A DNA stretch of 41,786 nucleotides from Acidobacteriota bacterium (GTDB lineage: Bacteria; Acidobacteriota; Terriglobia; 20CM-2-55-15). The stretch is taken from NCBI GenBank assembly GCA_003223875.1, contig QHWY01000220.1, forward strand, positions 1 to 41,786. The letters run 5' to 3'. The translations under genes were made by a program, and so were the position numbers. The notes under the pieces were generated by a model. It ran no database searches. It saw only the letters and a list, made by a program, of their open reading frames with translations, and was not told where the DNA came from. How positions within the stretch are numbered: position 1 is the stretch's first letter; the number at the start of each line of letters is the position of its first letter. This document shows positions 1-8,223 of the stretch, one piece after another.

Positions 1-68
1 GAGACGGGATTCGAACCCGCGACCAACGGCTTGGAAGGCCGTGACTCTAGCCACTGAGTTACTCCCGC
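1..68 (-). tRNA. tRNA-Gly(TCC), 3' end cut by window edge
   Basis: On the minus strand the sequence folds as a tRNA: acceptor 5' strand GCGGGAG starting at 68, anticodon loop CTTCCAA giving anticodon TCC, and a T-arm containing GGTTCGAAT. The last four acceptor bases and the discriminator lie beyond position 1. It is the promoter-distal member of a four-tRNA cluster of the kind that usually precedes tuf, which would be expected just outside the window. Confidence 0.93.
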
Positions 69-77
69 GTTTCCTGG

Positions 78-150
<73 letters not shown>

Positions 151-161
151 AAATCGATCGA

Positions 162-247
162 TGGACAGGGGAGGATTCGAACCTCCGTAGCCCGCAAGGA
201 GCGGCAGATTTACAGTCTGCTGCCATTAACCGCTCGGCCACCTGTCC
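162..247 (-). tRNA. tRNA-Tyr(GTA)
   Basis: This minus-strand tRNA of about 86 nt has the long variable arm expected of a class II tRNA. The acceptor is GGACAGG/CCTGTCC with discriminator A, and the anticodon loop CTGTAAA gives GTA. It is the second gene of the Thr-Tyr-Thr-Gly cluster. Confidence 0.95.
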
Positions 248-312
248 GCGCCTTCTTAGCCTCGGGCCGCGCTGAACGCATTTTGCTGAAAAGTTGAGTC
301 CAAAACGCCAGG

Positions 313-385
313 AGCTGGCGAAGGGAATTGAACCCCCGACCTGCTGATTACAAGTCAGCTGCTCTACCAACTGAGCTACGCCAGC
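313..385 (-). tRNA. tRNA-Thr(TGT)
   Basis: The minus-strand cloverleaf has acceptor GCTGGCG/CGCCAGC, anticodon loop CTTGTAA (anticodon TGT, reading ACA) and a T-arm containing GGTTCAAT. It is the first gene of the tRNA cluster in the direction of transcription. The next 360 bases upstream hold only dispersed repeats. Confidence 0.95.
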
Positions 386-464
386 ATCGACAAATTTATG
401 ATTGTAACACACGAACTTAGGGCGTCAACGGGCTGTTCGGTTAAAAAATTGCTAGCGCCTCTCC

Positions 465-608
465 TTGCAGCGAAACTGCCGCAAAGCCGTTTTCGTCTGC
501 TGTACCGGCGGTCTATGACCGCCGGTACTTCGTTGATTCTGCAAAAACCGGCGCTCATAGAGCGCCGCTACAGTAGGAACCGAAACCCGCTATTCCGTAG
601 TTTTGCAA
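465..608. repeat. Dispersed repeat A, copy 1 (MITE-like)
   Basis: This ~144-bp element is nearly identical to 37675-37815. Both contain two strong hairpins (ggcggtctatgaccgcc-like and ggcgctcatagagcgcc) separated by 'acttcgttgattctgc', and both finish in 'gtagttttgcaacacc'. In copy 2 the ends form a perfect inverted repeat (gggtgttgcaaaact). In this copy the left end has decayed (ttgcagcgaaact). No open frame inside resembles a protein, so this is probably a non-autonomous palindromic element. Confidence 0.75.
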
Positions 609-787
609 CACCCTCTGCAGAGCAGGGACGGCGCGACAGCCGAAGGCTGGAGCCCCGGGGTGGTGGTTTCGGCGATAACGCGGCGCGCCGATCTTCTATT
701 GAGACTGCGCCCTATCGGGCTCGCGCTTCGCGCCACCCCGTCTGCGCCTTACGGCGCAGCCACTCCTCCTCTGCGAGGAGGGGAATG
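609..787. repeat. Dispersed repeat B, copy 1
   Basis: The block is bounded by 'caccctctgcag' and the palindromic 'cctcctctgcgaggagggg'. It contains the GC-rich motif 'ccctatcgggctcgcgcttcgcg' (shown here in part only), which recurs at 33728-33752 and, inverted, at 35375-35405 and 37556-37590. The right end runs into the 3' end of rlmB and supplies its last dozen codons. Together with the adjacent repeat A this forms a composite that also occurs at 37.5-37.8 kb, in reverse order for B. Confidence 0.65.
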
Positions 788-1504
788 CAAGCGCTGCCTC
801 ACAACCTCATATAAGATGACCCCAGCAGCAACCGAGACGTTCAGGGAAGCGATCTTTCCGAGCATTGGCAGCCGTACCAGGGCATCGCAGTGTTCCCGTA
901 CAAGACGCCGCAGGCCACGATGTTCGCCTCCAAACACCAAAGCAATAGGACCTGTATAGTCAAAGTCCGTCCATTCCCGGGTTCCCGCCGGATCAATTCC
1001 GACAATCCAGACTCCACGCTGTTTCAGTTCGTCGATTCCATTGACTAGATTCTTGACGCGCACGATCGGAACGTAGGCCGAGGCGCCGGCCGATGCCTTA
1101 ACAACGGTAGCGGTGAGTGGTGCAGAATGCCGCTCGGGCACAAGGATTCCTGAAGCGTTACTGGCTTCCGCAGTCCTGATGACCGCCCCGAGATTATGGG
1201 GGTCTTCTACGCCGTCAAGAACAACAACGAGCGGTCTCTCCCGCTGGAACAATACTTCGAAATCTGCATACGACAGCGCGGCCGTAATGGCAACGATGCC
1301 CTGATGCCCGCCGCCTTCTGCCATCCGATCCAGCACGGATCGTTCTTCTTTTCGAATCGGAATGTCCCGCTTGCGGGCGAGATCGAGAATCGCCTGCAAT
1401 TTGACCGAATGCCCTTCGCGCGCAACGTGAACGCGTTCGATCGGCAGCCGCTCGGAAGCCAAAGCTTCATACACGGCATGGATGCCGCAAATGCGATTCG
1501 TCAT
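749..1504 (-). CDS. rlmB: 23S rRNA (guanosine-2'-O)-methyltransferase, TrmH/RlmB family
   Basis: This SPOUT-class 2'-O-ribose methyltransferase has 251 aa. An N-terminal substrate-binding domain opens with GIHAVYEAL. The C-terminal knot domain carries the three family motifs: NLGAVIRTAEASNASGI, ALVFGGEHRGLRRL and SLNVSVAAGVILYE. By family knowledge it modifies the G2251 region of 23S rRNA using SAM. The start ATG (1502-1504) overlaps the ispF stop as ATGA, so it is translationally coupled to the MEP genes. The natural protein should end shortly after VVRQRL. The final residues HSPPRRGGVAAP are read from dispersed repeat B. Function is confident at family level; the exact nucleotide target is inferred. 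Confidence 0.93.
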   Translation of the reverse strand: MTNRICGIHAVYEALASERLPIERVHVAREGHSVKLQAILDLARKRDIPIRKEERSVLDRMAEGGGHQGIVAITAALSYADFEVLFQRERPLVVVLDGVEDPHNLGAVIRTAEASNASGILVPERHSAPLTATVVKASAGASAYVPIVRVKNLVNGIDELKQRGVWIVGIDPAGTREWTDFDYTGPIALVFGGEHRGLRRLVREHCDALVRLPMLGKIASLNVSVAAGVILYEVVRQRLHSPPRRGGVAAP

Positions 1505-1980
1505 TCCAGGAACACGAGCGCCACGGCTTCGGCAGCGATAGCTTCTTCGGCGCCCACAATTCCGAGGTGCTCCATTGTTTTGGCTTTCACGTGGACGTTA
1601 TTGGCAGGAATGCCGAGAACCTCGGCGATCTTCGCTTGCATTTCGGGAAAATACGGCAGCAATTTCGGGCGCTGAGCGAGAATATTCGAATCAATGTTGC
1701 CGATTTCGTAACCTTTTTTGCGAATGAAATCGGCCGTACGCCGAAGGAATTTCAAACTCGAAACTCCCTTGTAACGATTGTCCGTATCGGGAAACATCTC
1801 GCCGATATTGCCGAGGCCGCAGGCGCCAAGCAGGGCGTCGGTGATGGCGTGGCTCAGAACGTCGCCATCGGAATGCCCGATCAGACCTTTTTCATGCGCG
1901 ATCTGCACGCCGCCCAAGACGAGGGAGGTCGATGGACCCAACCGATGCAGATCGAAACCAATCCCGATACGAAATTTCAC
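1501..1980 (-). CDS. ispF: 2-C-methyl-D-erythritol 2,4-cyclodiphosphate synthase
   Basis: The 159 aa product is the normal size for the trimeric MEP-pathway enzyme that cyclises CDP-methylerythritol 2-phosphate, releasing CMP. The metal-binding motif GIGFDLHRLG (Asp and His ligands), the HSDGDVLSHAITDALLGA segment, and FPDTDNRYKG are all present. The C-terminal region VKAKTMEHLG is typical of the substrate pocket. The start is GTG (1978-1980), overlapping the ispD stop as GTGA, and the stop overlaps the rlmB ATG, giving a tight ispD-ispF-rlmB run. The catalytic residues I can recognise are intact. Confidence 0.96.
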   Translation of the reverse strand: MKFRIGIGFDLHRLGPSTSLVLGGVQIAHEKGLIGHSDGDVLSHAITDALLGACGLGNIGEMFPDTDNRYKGVSSLKFLRRTADFIRKKGYEIGNIDSNILAQRPKLLPYFPEMQAKIAEVLGIPANNVHVKAKTMEHLGIVGAEEAIAAEAVALVFLE

Positions 1981-2681
1981 GGTCGTGCCTTTGCTTCTGC
2001 CTTTTCTTCCTCGAGGAAAGCACGCGCCAGGGTCAGATCGGTGGGCCGGGTAATTTTAATATTCCGCTCCGAGCCGCGCACAATGGCGACCGGGCGCCCG
2101 AGCCTCTCGACAAGGCTGGATTCATCCGTGCCGTAATACTCATCCTTGCGCGCGCGGTCGAATGCTTCTTTCAAGATTTCGGTGCGAAATACTTGTGGCG
2201 TCTGAGCCAGAACCAGATGCTCTCGCGTCAATGTCGATTCGATCACATCCTTCTCCACCTGCTTGACCGTCTCCACAATGGGCACGCCCAGAACGGCCGC
2301 GCCGGTCCGTTCCGCCTGGCGCACGGCATTTTCGATATCGTCTATGGAGACGAATGGGCGCACACCGTCATGGACGGCGACAATATCGGTACCCGACTGG
2401 AGATGATTCAGGCCGGAGGCGACGGAATCCTGCCGCCTCTCGCCACCTTCCACGACGACGATGGATTTTTTAAATCCGGCCGATTTCACCAGATCGCGAA
2501 CCTCTTCCACCGAGTCACGCGGCGCTGTGACGATGATGTAATCGATCACAGAAGAGACATCGAATTTGCGGATTGTGTGAATGATGATCGGAGTGCCGTT
2601 CAAGGCGAGAAGCTGCTTCGGGCGATCCGCTTTCATCCGGCGCCCGAAGCCAGCGGCAGCGATGATTGCGCCGACCTTCAT
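1977..2681 (-). CDS. ispD: 2-C-methyl-D-erythritol 4-phosphate cytidylyltransferase
   Basis: The 234 aa product is the usual length for IspD, which transfers CMP from CTP to methylerythritol 4-phosphate. The nucleotide-binding signature AAGFGRRMKADRPKQLL near residue 8 has the conserved Arg and Lys. HDGVRPFVS and the LAQTPQVFRTEIL/DEYYGTDESSLVE region match the family. The coding start ATG at 2679-2681 lies 8 bases after the upstream PIN-TRAM gene. It is grouped with ispF and, more distantly in the window, ispE, so three MEP-pathway steps are encoded here. Confidence 0.96.
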   Translation of the reverse strand: MKVGAIIAAAGFGRRMKADRPKQLLALNGTPIIIHTIRKFDVSSVIDYIIVTAPRDSVEEVRDLVKSAGFKKSIVVVEGGERRQDSVASGLNHLQSGTDIVAVHDGVRPFVSIDDIENAVRQAERTGAAVLGVPIVETVKQVEKDVIESTLTREHLVLAQTPQVFRTEILKEAFDRARKDEYYGTDESSLVERLGRPVAIVRGSERNIKITRPTDLTLARAFLEEEKAEAKARP

Positions 2682-2689
2682 AAGGAAGA

Positions 2690-3871
2690 TCAGTGCGAAA
2701 CTTCCGTTTGCGCCTGCCGTTCCGGTGCGCGTTCAGGACGCGGATCGGGGTGGCTGTTCCGTTCCGGACGGTCTTCGCGTGGCGGATGATGCGACATTTC
2801 GGCGCGTTTTTCCTCGTACCGGCCAAAGATCATCTTTCCCGCCGTCGTTTGCAGCACGCTGGTGACGGACGACTCGACGGTCTTGCCGATCATCTTGCGC
2901 GCGTTGTCGACGACCACCATCGTACCGTCGTCCAGATAAGCAATACCCTGATTGAATTCCTTTCCTTCTTTCAGGATGAATACCTTCATGGTTTCGCCCG
3001 GCAAGTACACCGGCTTGAGCGCATTCGCAAGCTCGTTGATATTCAGTACCTCCACACCGCGGAGCTGCGCAACTTTGTTCAGGTTGAAATCGTTGGTGAC
3101 AATCTTCGCGTCCAGCTCTTTGGCCAACTCGATGAGCTTCATATCGACTTCGCGAATCGCCGGGAAATCGTTTTCGACAAACTGCACTGTGATCCCAGCC
3201 ATTTTCTGGATCCGCTGAAGAATATCGAGCCCGCGCCGGCCGCGGTTGCGTTTCAGCGTGTCAGCCGAATCGGCGACTTGCTGAAGTTCGCGCAACACGA
3301 AGTGCGGTATGACGAGGATGCCATCCAGAAATCCGGTCTCACAGATATCGGCTATCCTTCCGTCGATGACGACACTCGTGTCCAGGATTTTGTACGATTT
3401 CTTGGGCGGACGCTCTCCTCCGAAGACACCCCCGAGTGCGGACAGGTTCAGCAGGTCCCCTTTGTTGGCGCCGACGACAAGCCCGACATACGTCATTAAG
3501 AACAGAATGAACAGCTTAATGAATGAGAGCGAATTCGTCTCGAAGACCGTGTCCGTGAGCATGTGGCTGATCAGGGAAGCTCCCGTGATCCCCATGATCG
3601 AGCCGATCGCCGCGCCGATCAAACGTTTCAACGTTGCCCGTTTGAGCCTGTGTTCGAAATAAATGATACCGACAGCGCTCGTAAGCCCAAGAAGGATCGT
3701 ATACAGCCCCCTGAAACCAAAGGGCTGAATGAAATACGCAACCAACGTCAGCGTGATTGCAAAAATCAGACGCACAATCACAATATCGACCAGGTAGTTT
3801 TGTTCTTTCCCCTGGATTTCCGCCGCTAGAACTTTAGGCGGCGGAGGTGCTTTCGTTTCTTTTCCTCTCAT
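2690..3871 (-). CDS. Membrane-anchored PIN-TRAM protein (YacL-like)
   Basis: The 393 aa protein begins with a short cytoplasmic tail. About four hydrophobic segments follow at residues 28-145 (IVIVRLIFAITLTLVAYF; LYTILLGLTSAVGIIYF; IGAAIGSIMGITGASLI; LFILFLMTYVGLVVGA). A PIN nuclease domain spans about 160-290, with acidic positions in LDTSVVIDGR, LRELQ and TNDFNLNK. A TRAM RNA-binding domain spans about 295-355. The last 40 residues are Pro/Arg/His-rich and probably disordered. The architecture matches Bacillus YacL, a family typically linked to ispD and radA as here. A Shine-Dalgarno-like AAAGGTG lies just upstream of the ATG. Its RNA target is unknown. Confidence 0.9.
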   Translation of the reverse strand: MRGKETKAPPPPKVLAAEIQGKEQNYLVDIVIVRLIFAITLTLVAYFIQPFGFRGLYTILLGLTSAVGIIYFEHRLKRATLKRLIGAAIGSIMGITGASLISHMLTDTVFETNSLSFIKLFILFLMTYVGLVVGANKGDLLNLSALGGVFGGERPPKKSYKILDTSVVIDGRIADICETGFLDGILVIPHFVLRELQQVADSADTLKRNRGRRGLDILQRIQKMAGITVQFVENDFPAIREVDMKLIELAKELDAKIVTNDFNLNKVAQLRGVEVLNINELANALKPVYLPGETMKVFILKEGKEFNQGIAYLDDGTMVVVDNARKMIGKTVESSVTSVLQTTAGKMIFGRYEEKRAEMSHHPPREDRPERNSHPDPRPERAPERQAQTEVSH

Positions 3872-3981
3872 GAAACACCTTTGTCCGTATTTGAATCGAA
3901 CCGCCTATTAAACGATGCAGACCACTCCTCGCGGCGGATTATAGCCCACCGATCGAGATAAATGTACTGAAAATCAGGCAT

Positions 3982-5328
3982 CTACGAGAACAACGCTTCC
4001 TGGGCTTCTCTGAGATCGCGCACACGTACGGTTTCCATCGCGGAATGTAATTCGGGCGCCACAGATTGGGATGGGACAATCCCGCGTGTGAATCCAAGTG
4101 TGGCGGCTTCTTTCAAACGAATCTCCGGAAACATCGCCGGCCGAATTTCGCCGCCAAGCCCAACTTCACCGAAGATCACCGTCGATGCGCCGACCGGACG
4201 GTTGAACAGGCTGGAAAGAATCGAGCCCACGATCGCCAGGTCGGCTGCAGGCTCTTCGACCTGCAGGCCTCCGGCTACATTGAGATAGATGTCTTGATCC
4301 CACAAATTCACTCCAACTCTTTTCTCCAACACCGCCGCCACTAAAGCCAAGCGCTGCGGATCGACACCCGTGGCCAATCGCCGCGGCGTGCCGAAGTGTG
4401 TTCTCGACACCAGCGCCTGGATCTCGATCAGTAACGGCCGTGATCCTTCCATCGAACACAGAACGACCGATCCCGGTTTCATGGACTCTGTTTGTGATAG
4501 AAAAAGCGCAGATGGTTTTTCAACCGGCTTCAATCCGGTAGAGGCCATCTCGAATATCCCCAGCTCATGCGCTGGTCCAAACCGATTCTTAATCGTCCGC
4601 ACAACTCGATGCGGATGTTGCCGCGGCCCCTCGAAATAAAGAACCGTGTCGACGATATGTTCCAAAGCCTTGGGGCCGGCTATGGCGCCGTCTTTGGTAA
4701 TGTGCCCGATGAGAAAAACCGGTACATGATTTTTTTTCGTCCAGAACAGAAGCTGAGAAGCCACCTCACGCACTTGCCCAATGCTGCCGGGCGCCATCTC
4801 GAGTTTTTCGCTGAACGTGGTTTGAATGGAATCGATGATCACGGCCTTGGCCTTCAAATGCTCGGCCGCCGCGAGAATTCTCTCGACCGACATCTCCGCG
4901 TAGATGTGCAGGCCCGTTGTGCGAATCGAAAGCCGCTCACCTCGCAGCTTGATCTGGTGCGCGGATTCCTCACCCGATGCATAAAGAACGACGAATGATT
5001 CGGCAAGATGAGAGGCGACGTCGAGCATGAGCGTCGATTTACCCACACCCGGATCGCCACCAAGTAACACTAGCGCGCCGGCGACTACTCCGCCGCCAAG
5101 GACACGATCGAATTCGGCAATGCCCGTTTGAACGCGCGGAGCTTCGACACCTGTAATTTCCGTAAAGCGGATTGGCGACGAGTCCCACGAGGCGGGTGCG
5201 TCTATGGCTGCGGCTGTGATCCGCTCTTCAACAAACGTATTCCACTGCTGGCATGAGGGACACCGGCCAATCCATTTCGGTGAAGTCGCGCCACATTGTT
5301 GGCATACGTATTGGGTTTTACTTTTCAC
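3982..5328 (-). CDS. radA: DNA repair protein RadA
   Basis: The product is a RecA-like branch-migration ATPase. From the chosen GTG at 5326-5328 it has 448 aa, close to the usual ~450. In order come a four-cysteine zinc finger (YVCQQCG...CPSCQQW), Walker A GGDPGVGKST, the RadA-specific KNRFG motif (KNRFGPAHELGIFEM), and a Lon-protease-like C-terminal domain. The reading frame stays open upstream to 5445, but those 39 codons are encoded by the palindromic repeat element and are not family-like. That is why the internal GTG, which begins VKSKTQY, was preferred. It lies 110 bases upstream of the PIN-TRAM gene in the same direction. Confidence 0.94.
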   Translation of the reverse strand: MKSKTQYVCQQCGATSPKWIGRCPSCQQWNTFVEERITAAAIDAPASWDSSPIRFTEITGVEAPRVQTGIAEFDRVLGGGVVAGALVLLGGDPGVGKSTLMLDVASHLAESFVVLYASGEESAHQIKLRGERLSIRTTGLHIYAEMSVERILAAAEHLKAKAVIIDSIQTTFSEKLEMAPGSIGQVREVASQLLFWTKKNHVPVFLIGHITKDGAIAGPKALEHIVDTVLYFEGPRQHPHRVVRTIKNRFGPAHELGIFEMASTGLKPVEKPSALFLSQTESMKPGSVVLCSMEGSRPLLIEIQALVSRTHFGTPRRLATGVDPQRLALVAAVLEKRVGVNLWDQDIYLNVAGGLQVEEPAADLAIVGSILSSLFNRPVGASTVIFGEVGLGGEIRPAMFPEIRLKEAATLGFTRGIVPSQSVAPELHSAMETVRVRDLREAQEALFS

Positions 5329-5367
5329 CCTGCAGCTACTCTTGCACCGCAGGGGCCCAATTAAGGA

Positions 5368-5530
5368 CCATCCGGATGGGCTTTGCACAAAAAGTGCATG
5401 ATGTCGGGCTCTCCCGCTGTAGCGGCGGTCTATGACCGCCGACAATACGGCAATTTGCGAGATCGCCGGCGGTCATAGACCGCCGCTACAGCGGCCATTC
5501 TCGACTTTCTGTGCAAAACCATCCGGATGG
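5368..5530. repeat. 163-bp MITE-like element with 27-bp terminal inverted repeats
   Basis: The left end 5368-5395 (ccatccggatgg then a spacer then tttgcacaaaaagt) is the near-perfect inverse of the right end 5504-5530. Each terminus is itself headed by the 12-bp palindrome ccatccggatgg. Between them lies an inverted pair of hairpins of the ctgtagcggcggtctatgaccgcc type, shared with 10344-10419, 465-608, 37675-37815 and the right edge of the window. There is no internal gene. The element overlaps the 5' flank of radA, so it may carry or block the radA promoter. Confidence 0.75.
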
Positions 5531-5792
5531 TGATCCAATTTGGGAAGTTATGACATTTCGCCCCGAAGCGGCGTGAGACGATAGCCCAGCGCGCGAGCGC
5601 GGGCGTTCGTGTTCGTGCATGTCATAGCCCCGAAGGCGCGGCAGATTTGAAGCATCTGCCGCCGCTTCGCGGCTTGTGTCCGCTCGGAAATCAAGCCCAG
5701 GGCTAACGCCCTGGGCTAGGTTCTGTTGCCGCTTCGCGGCTTGGGCAACACGCCCTGACGCCCTGGGCTAATGTGTTGACGCCGCTTCGCAG
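5531..5792. repeat. Intergenic region made of short palindromic repeats
   Basis: This gap holds no credible gene. It contains repeated 'gccgcttcgcggctt' hairpins (three related copies) and 'cccagggctaacgccctgggctagg' type inverted repeats (agcccagggc/gccctgggct) around 5694-5720, with a degenerate copy near 5755-5770. It abuts the 3' end of the DinB-like gene. It could act as a bidirectional terminator or an accumulation site for repeats. Confidence 0.55.
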
Positions 5793-6323
5793 TTAATTCG
5801 CCAAGTAGCGCGACTTCAGTATCTCGAGATGATGTTCGGTATGACCGCCAATCAAATAGGCTAGAGCGCGCACGCTGATCGGGTTGTTATTTGCCGTCCC
5901 GCGGCGTGTCCACGCGACCGGATCCAGATGGCCAAGCAGATCGATCGTGGAACGGCGAACGACTTCGAACTCGGTGGCGAGATCTTTCATCGGCACATTG
6001 GCATGACTCGCATGTTCGGCCCAAAGATCCTGGTCAAAACCGGGAAGCGTTGTCCTGTCATTCCGGGAGAAGACAAGAGCGCGATACGCAAAGACGCGTT
6101 CGGTATCGATAACGTGTCCGACGACCTCCTTTACCGTCCACTTGCCGGCTGCGTATCTGTAATTTGCCTTATCTTCATCGATGCGACGCAACAGATTCGC
6201 TATTCCCACGAGCTGCTGCTCGAGAAACTTCATGATCTCGTCGCCGGGGACTTTGCTGATATAGCCGATCTGATAATCGGCCAATTCTGAAGTGTCTGGT
6301 CTTCCGATTGTTAATGTCGCCAT
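5793..6323 (-). CDS. DinB-family (YfiT-like) four-helix protein
   Basis: The 176 aa protein has a DinB_2 four-helix-bundle pattern. The putative metal ligands are the His in the helix containing KEVVGHVIDTERVFAYR and the paired His residues in the C-terminal HTEHHLEIL. Family members are thiol- or metal-dependent enzymes or damage-inducible proteins of mostly unknown substrate, so no specific reaction can be claimed. The gene ends at the repeat region and starts only 8 bases downstream of the dnaB stop, so it may ride on the dnaB transcript. Confidence 0.85.
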   Translation of the reverse strand: MATLTIGRPDTSELADYQIGYISKVPGDEIMKFLEQQLVGIANLLRRIDEDKANYRYAAGKWTVKEVVGHVIDTERVFAYRALVFSRNDRTTLPGFDQDLWAEHASHANVPMKDLATEFEVVRRSTIDLLGHLDPVAWTRRGTANNNPISVRALAYLIGGHTEHHLEILKSRYLAN

Positions 6324-6331
6324 AAGAAATG

Positions 6332-7669
6332 CTACTGAAGATCGAGCAGAGTTTCAAAACGTGTGAATTCACGAAGGAACGCGAGTTTCACGACGCCTGT
6401 GGGGCCGTTGCGTTGTTTGGCAATGATCAATTCGGCGAGGCCGGCGTTTTCATCCGAAGGCTTGTAAAGCTCTTCGCGGTAGATGAACATCACGACATCC
6501 GCATCCTGCTCAATCGAACCCGACTCACGCAGGTCGGAAAGCTGCGGCTTGTGGTCACCCTGGCGTTGCTCGGGAGCGCGGCTCAACTGTGAGAGCGCAA
6601 CGACGGGGACATGCAGCTCCTTGGCGAGCGCCTTTAATCCACGGGAGATGCCGGAGATTTCTTGCGTTCGGTTTTCGACGCGCCCATAACCCGACATCAA
6701 TTGCAAGTAATCAACGATGACAACACTCAGTCCGCGCTCGGCTTTCAGCCGCCGGCATTTCGCGCGCATTTCCATGACCGTCAGCGTGGAGGAATCGTCG
6801 ATGTACATCGGGGCCTGCGTGGTTCGTCCTAATGCATCGATCAATCTGCGAAAGTCGTCTTTCCCCAGATATCCCGTGCGCACCTTGTGCGCGTCGACGC
6901 GTGCTTCTGCGCAAAGCATGCGCATCAGGAGCTGTTCCTTCGACATCTCCAGGCTGAACATACCCACCGGCAAATTCTTGTGAAGCGCGACGTTCTGAGC
7001 GATGTTCAGGCACAGCGCCGTTTTGCCCATCGATGGCCGAGCCGCGAGAATCACCAAATCTCCCGGCTGCATACCGGACGTGAGCCGATCGATGTCGCGA
7101 AATCCGGTCGCGACACCGGTGATCATTTCCCGCTCGGTATACAACTTCTCGAGCAGCTTTGTCGCGGGCAGCTCCATGTCTTTGACGGAAACGAAACCGC
7201 CGCGCAGCCGCTTCTCTGAAAGATCGAAAAGCGCTTGCTCGGCGCGGTCCAATATCTCTTCAGCGGGCTCGGCCTGATCGAAGGATTCGGCCATGACCTT
7301 GTGGGCGACGTTGACCATCTGCCGGAGCAATGATTTCTCGCGAATGTATTCGATGTAGTGGTCGATGTTGACCAGATGCGGAATGCCTTCGAGAAGACTA
7401 GCCAGATAGCTGATTCCTCCAGCAGCTTCGAGTTGCGACGAGCGGACCAACTCCTCCTGGATCGTTATCAAATCGATCGCTTTCGATTTTTCGATCAGCT
7501 CGACCATTTTGCGGTAAATAACGCGGTGGCCGTCCAGGTAAAAGTCTTCGGGCTTGAGGTACTCAATTACCCGATAGTAGTTTTCGTTGTTGACTAGTAC
7601 TGCGCCGAGAACGGATCTCTCGGCGTCGATGTTATGAGGAAGTGCTCGTTCGAGAGATTGGGTAGACAT
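6332..7669 (-). CDS. dnaB: Replicative DNA helicase DnaB
   Basis: From the ATG at 7667-7669 (MSTQSLERALPHN) the protein has 445 aa, standard for DnaB. The N-terminal domain starts with the typical LPHNIDAERSVLGAVL. After a linker, the RecA-like C-terminal domain shows Walker A RPSMGKTA, Walker B VVIVDYLQLM, and QLSRAPEQR. By family knowledge it is the hexameric 5'-3' helicase at the fork. An in-frame ATG 17 codons upstream gives an extension encoded by an AT-rich inverted repeat and looks non-native. It follows rplI with 90 bases between, in the common rpsF-rpsR-rplI-dnaB order. Confidence 0.96.
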   Translation of the reverse strand: MSTQSLERALPHNIDAERSVLGAVLVNNENYYRVIEYLKPEDFYLDGHRVIYRKMVELIEKSKAIDLITIQEELVRSSQLEAAGGISYLASLLEGIPHLVNIDHYIEYIREKSLLRQMVNVAHKVMAESFDQAEPAEEILDRAEQALFDLSEKRLRGGFVSVKDMELPATKLLEKLYTEREMITGVATGFRDIDRLTSGMQPGDLVILAARPSMGKTALCLNIAQNVALHKNLPVGMFSLEMSKEQLLMRMLCAEARVDAHKVRTGYLGKDDFRRLIDALGRTTQAPMYIDDSSTLTVMEMRAKCRRLKAERGLSVVIVDYLQLMSGYGRVENRTQEISGISRGLKALAKELHVPVVALSQLSRAPEQRQGDHKPQLSDLRESGSIEQDADVVMFIYREELYKPSDENAGLAELIIAKQRNGPTGVVKLAFLREFTRFETLLDLQ

Positions 7670-7672
7670 AGA

Positions 7673-7747
7673 AATTTCGAATCGCCGATTTGAAATCTGG
7701 AATGCGCATTTTAAACGCAATCGATTCGCGATCGACGATTCGAAATT
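7673..7747. repeat. AT-rich inverted repeat between rplI and dnaB
   Basis: The 12-base arms aatttcgaatcg (7673-7684) and cgattcgaaatt (7736-7747) are perfect inverses. They enclose further 'cgatt/aatcg' steps such as aatcgattcgcgatcgacgatt. It sits immediately 5' of the dnaB ATG. It may be a mobile palindromic relic or a regulatory hairpin affecting dnaB expression. Confidence 0.55.
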
Positions 7748-7758
7748 CGAAACATAGA

Positions 7759-8211
7759 CTACGCTTCGGGTTCCGCTTCAACCTTTAGCTTGACATGCGC
7801 TGTGACGTCTTTAAAGAGCCGAATCGGAATGGAAAATTCACCGAGCGTCTTGATGTGATCGTCCATATGGATCTTTCTCTTTTCAATCTGGAAACCTTTC
7901 TTTTCCAGCTCATCGGCCACATCGGAATTTGTTACGGATCCATATAGCGCGTTCTGTTCGCCAACTTTGCGCCGAATCATGAGTTCAATGTTGTCCAGGG
8001 TTTGTTTGAGGCTTTCCGCGTCACCTTTTTGTTTCGTTTCCTTCCTCAACAACGACTGCCGTTCGAATTCAATGACCTTCAAGTTTCCGGGAGTCACCAA
8101 ATACGCCAGTTTCCTCGGCAACAGGTAATTGCGCGCATAGCCATCCGCCACTTTGACGACCTGGCCGGCGCGTCCGAGATTGTCGATCGTTTCTCTGAGT
8201 ATGACTTCCAT
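7759..8211 (-). CDS. rplI: 50S ribosomal protein L9
   Basis: The 150 aa length is typical of L9. The N-terminal rRNA-binding domain has the family signature around GQVVKVADGYARNYLLP (residues 16-32). A long connecting helix rich in Lys/Glu and a C-terminal domain with IHMDDHIKTLGEFSIPI follow. A strong Shine-Dalgarno GGAGG lies 4 bases before the ATG. It lies downstream of rpsF-rpsR in the classical ribosomal/replication cluster. Confidence 0.96.
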   Translation of the reverse strand: MEVILRETIDNLGRAGQVVKVADGYARNYLLPRKLAYLVTPGNLKVIEFERQSLLRKETKQKGDAESLKQTLDNIELMIRRKVGEQNALYGSVTNSDVADELEKKGFQIEKRKIHMDDHIKTLGEFSIPIRLFKDVTAHVKLKVEAEPEA

Positions 8212-8223
8212 CGATCCTCCGCA

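Noticed and set aside
398..959. Plus-strand genes upstream of rlmB
   Set aside because: The frames consist of dispersed repeats A and B and antisense rlmB sequence.
1932..2789. Plus-strand gene of 285 codons
   Set aside because: It is a shadow of ispD and its neighbours, which have clear catalytic motifs on the minus strand.
5329..5445. N-terminal extension of RadA from an upstream ATG
   Set aside because: The extra 39 codons are encoded by the palindromic element. The family's zinc finger starts right after the internal GTG.
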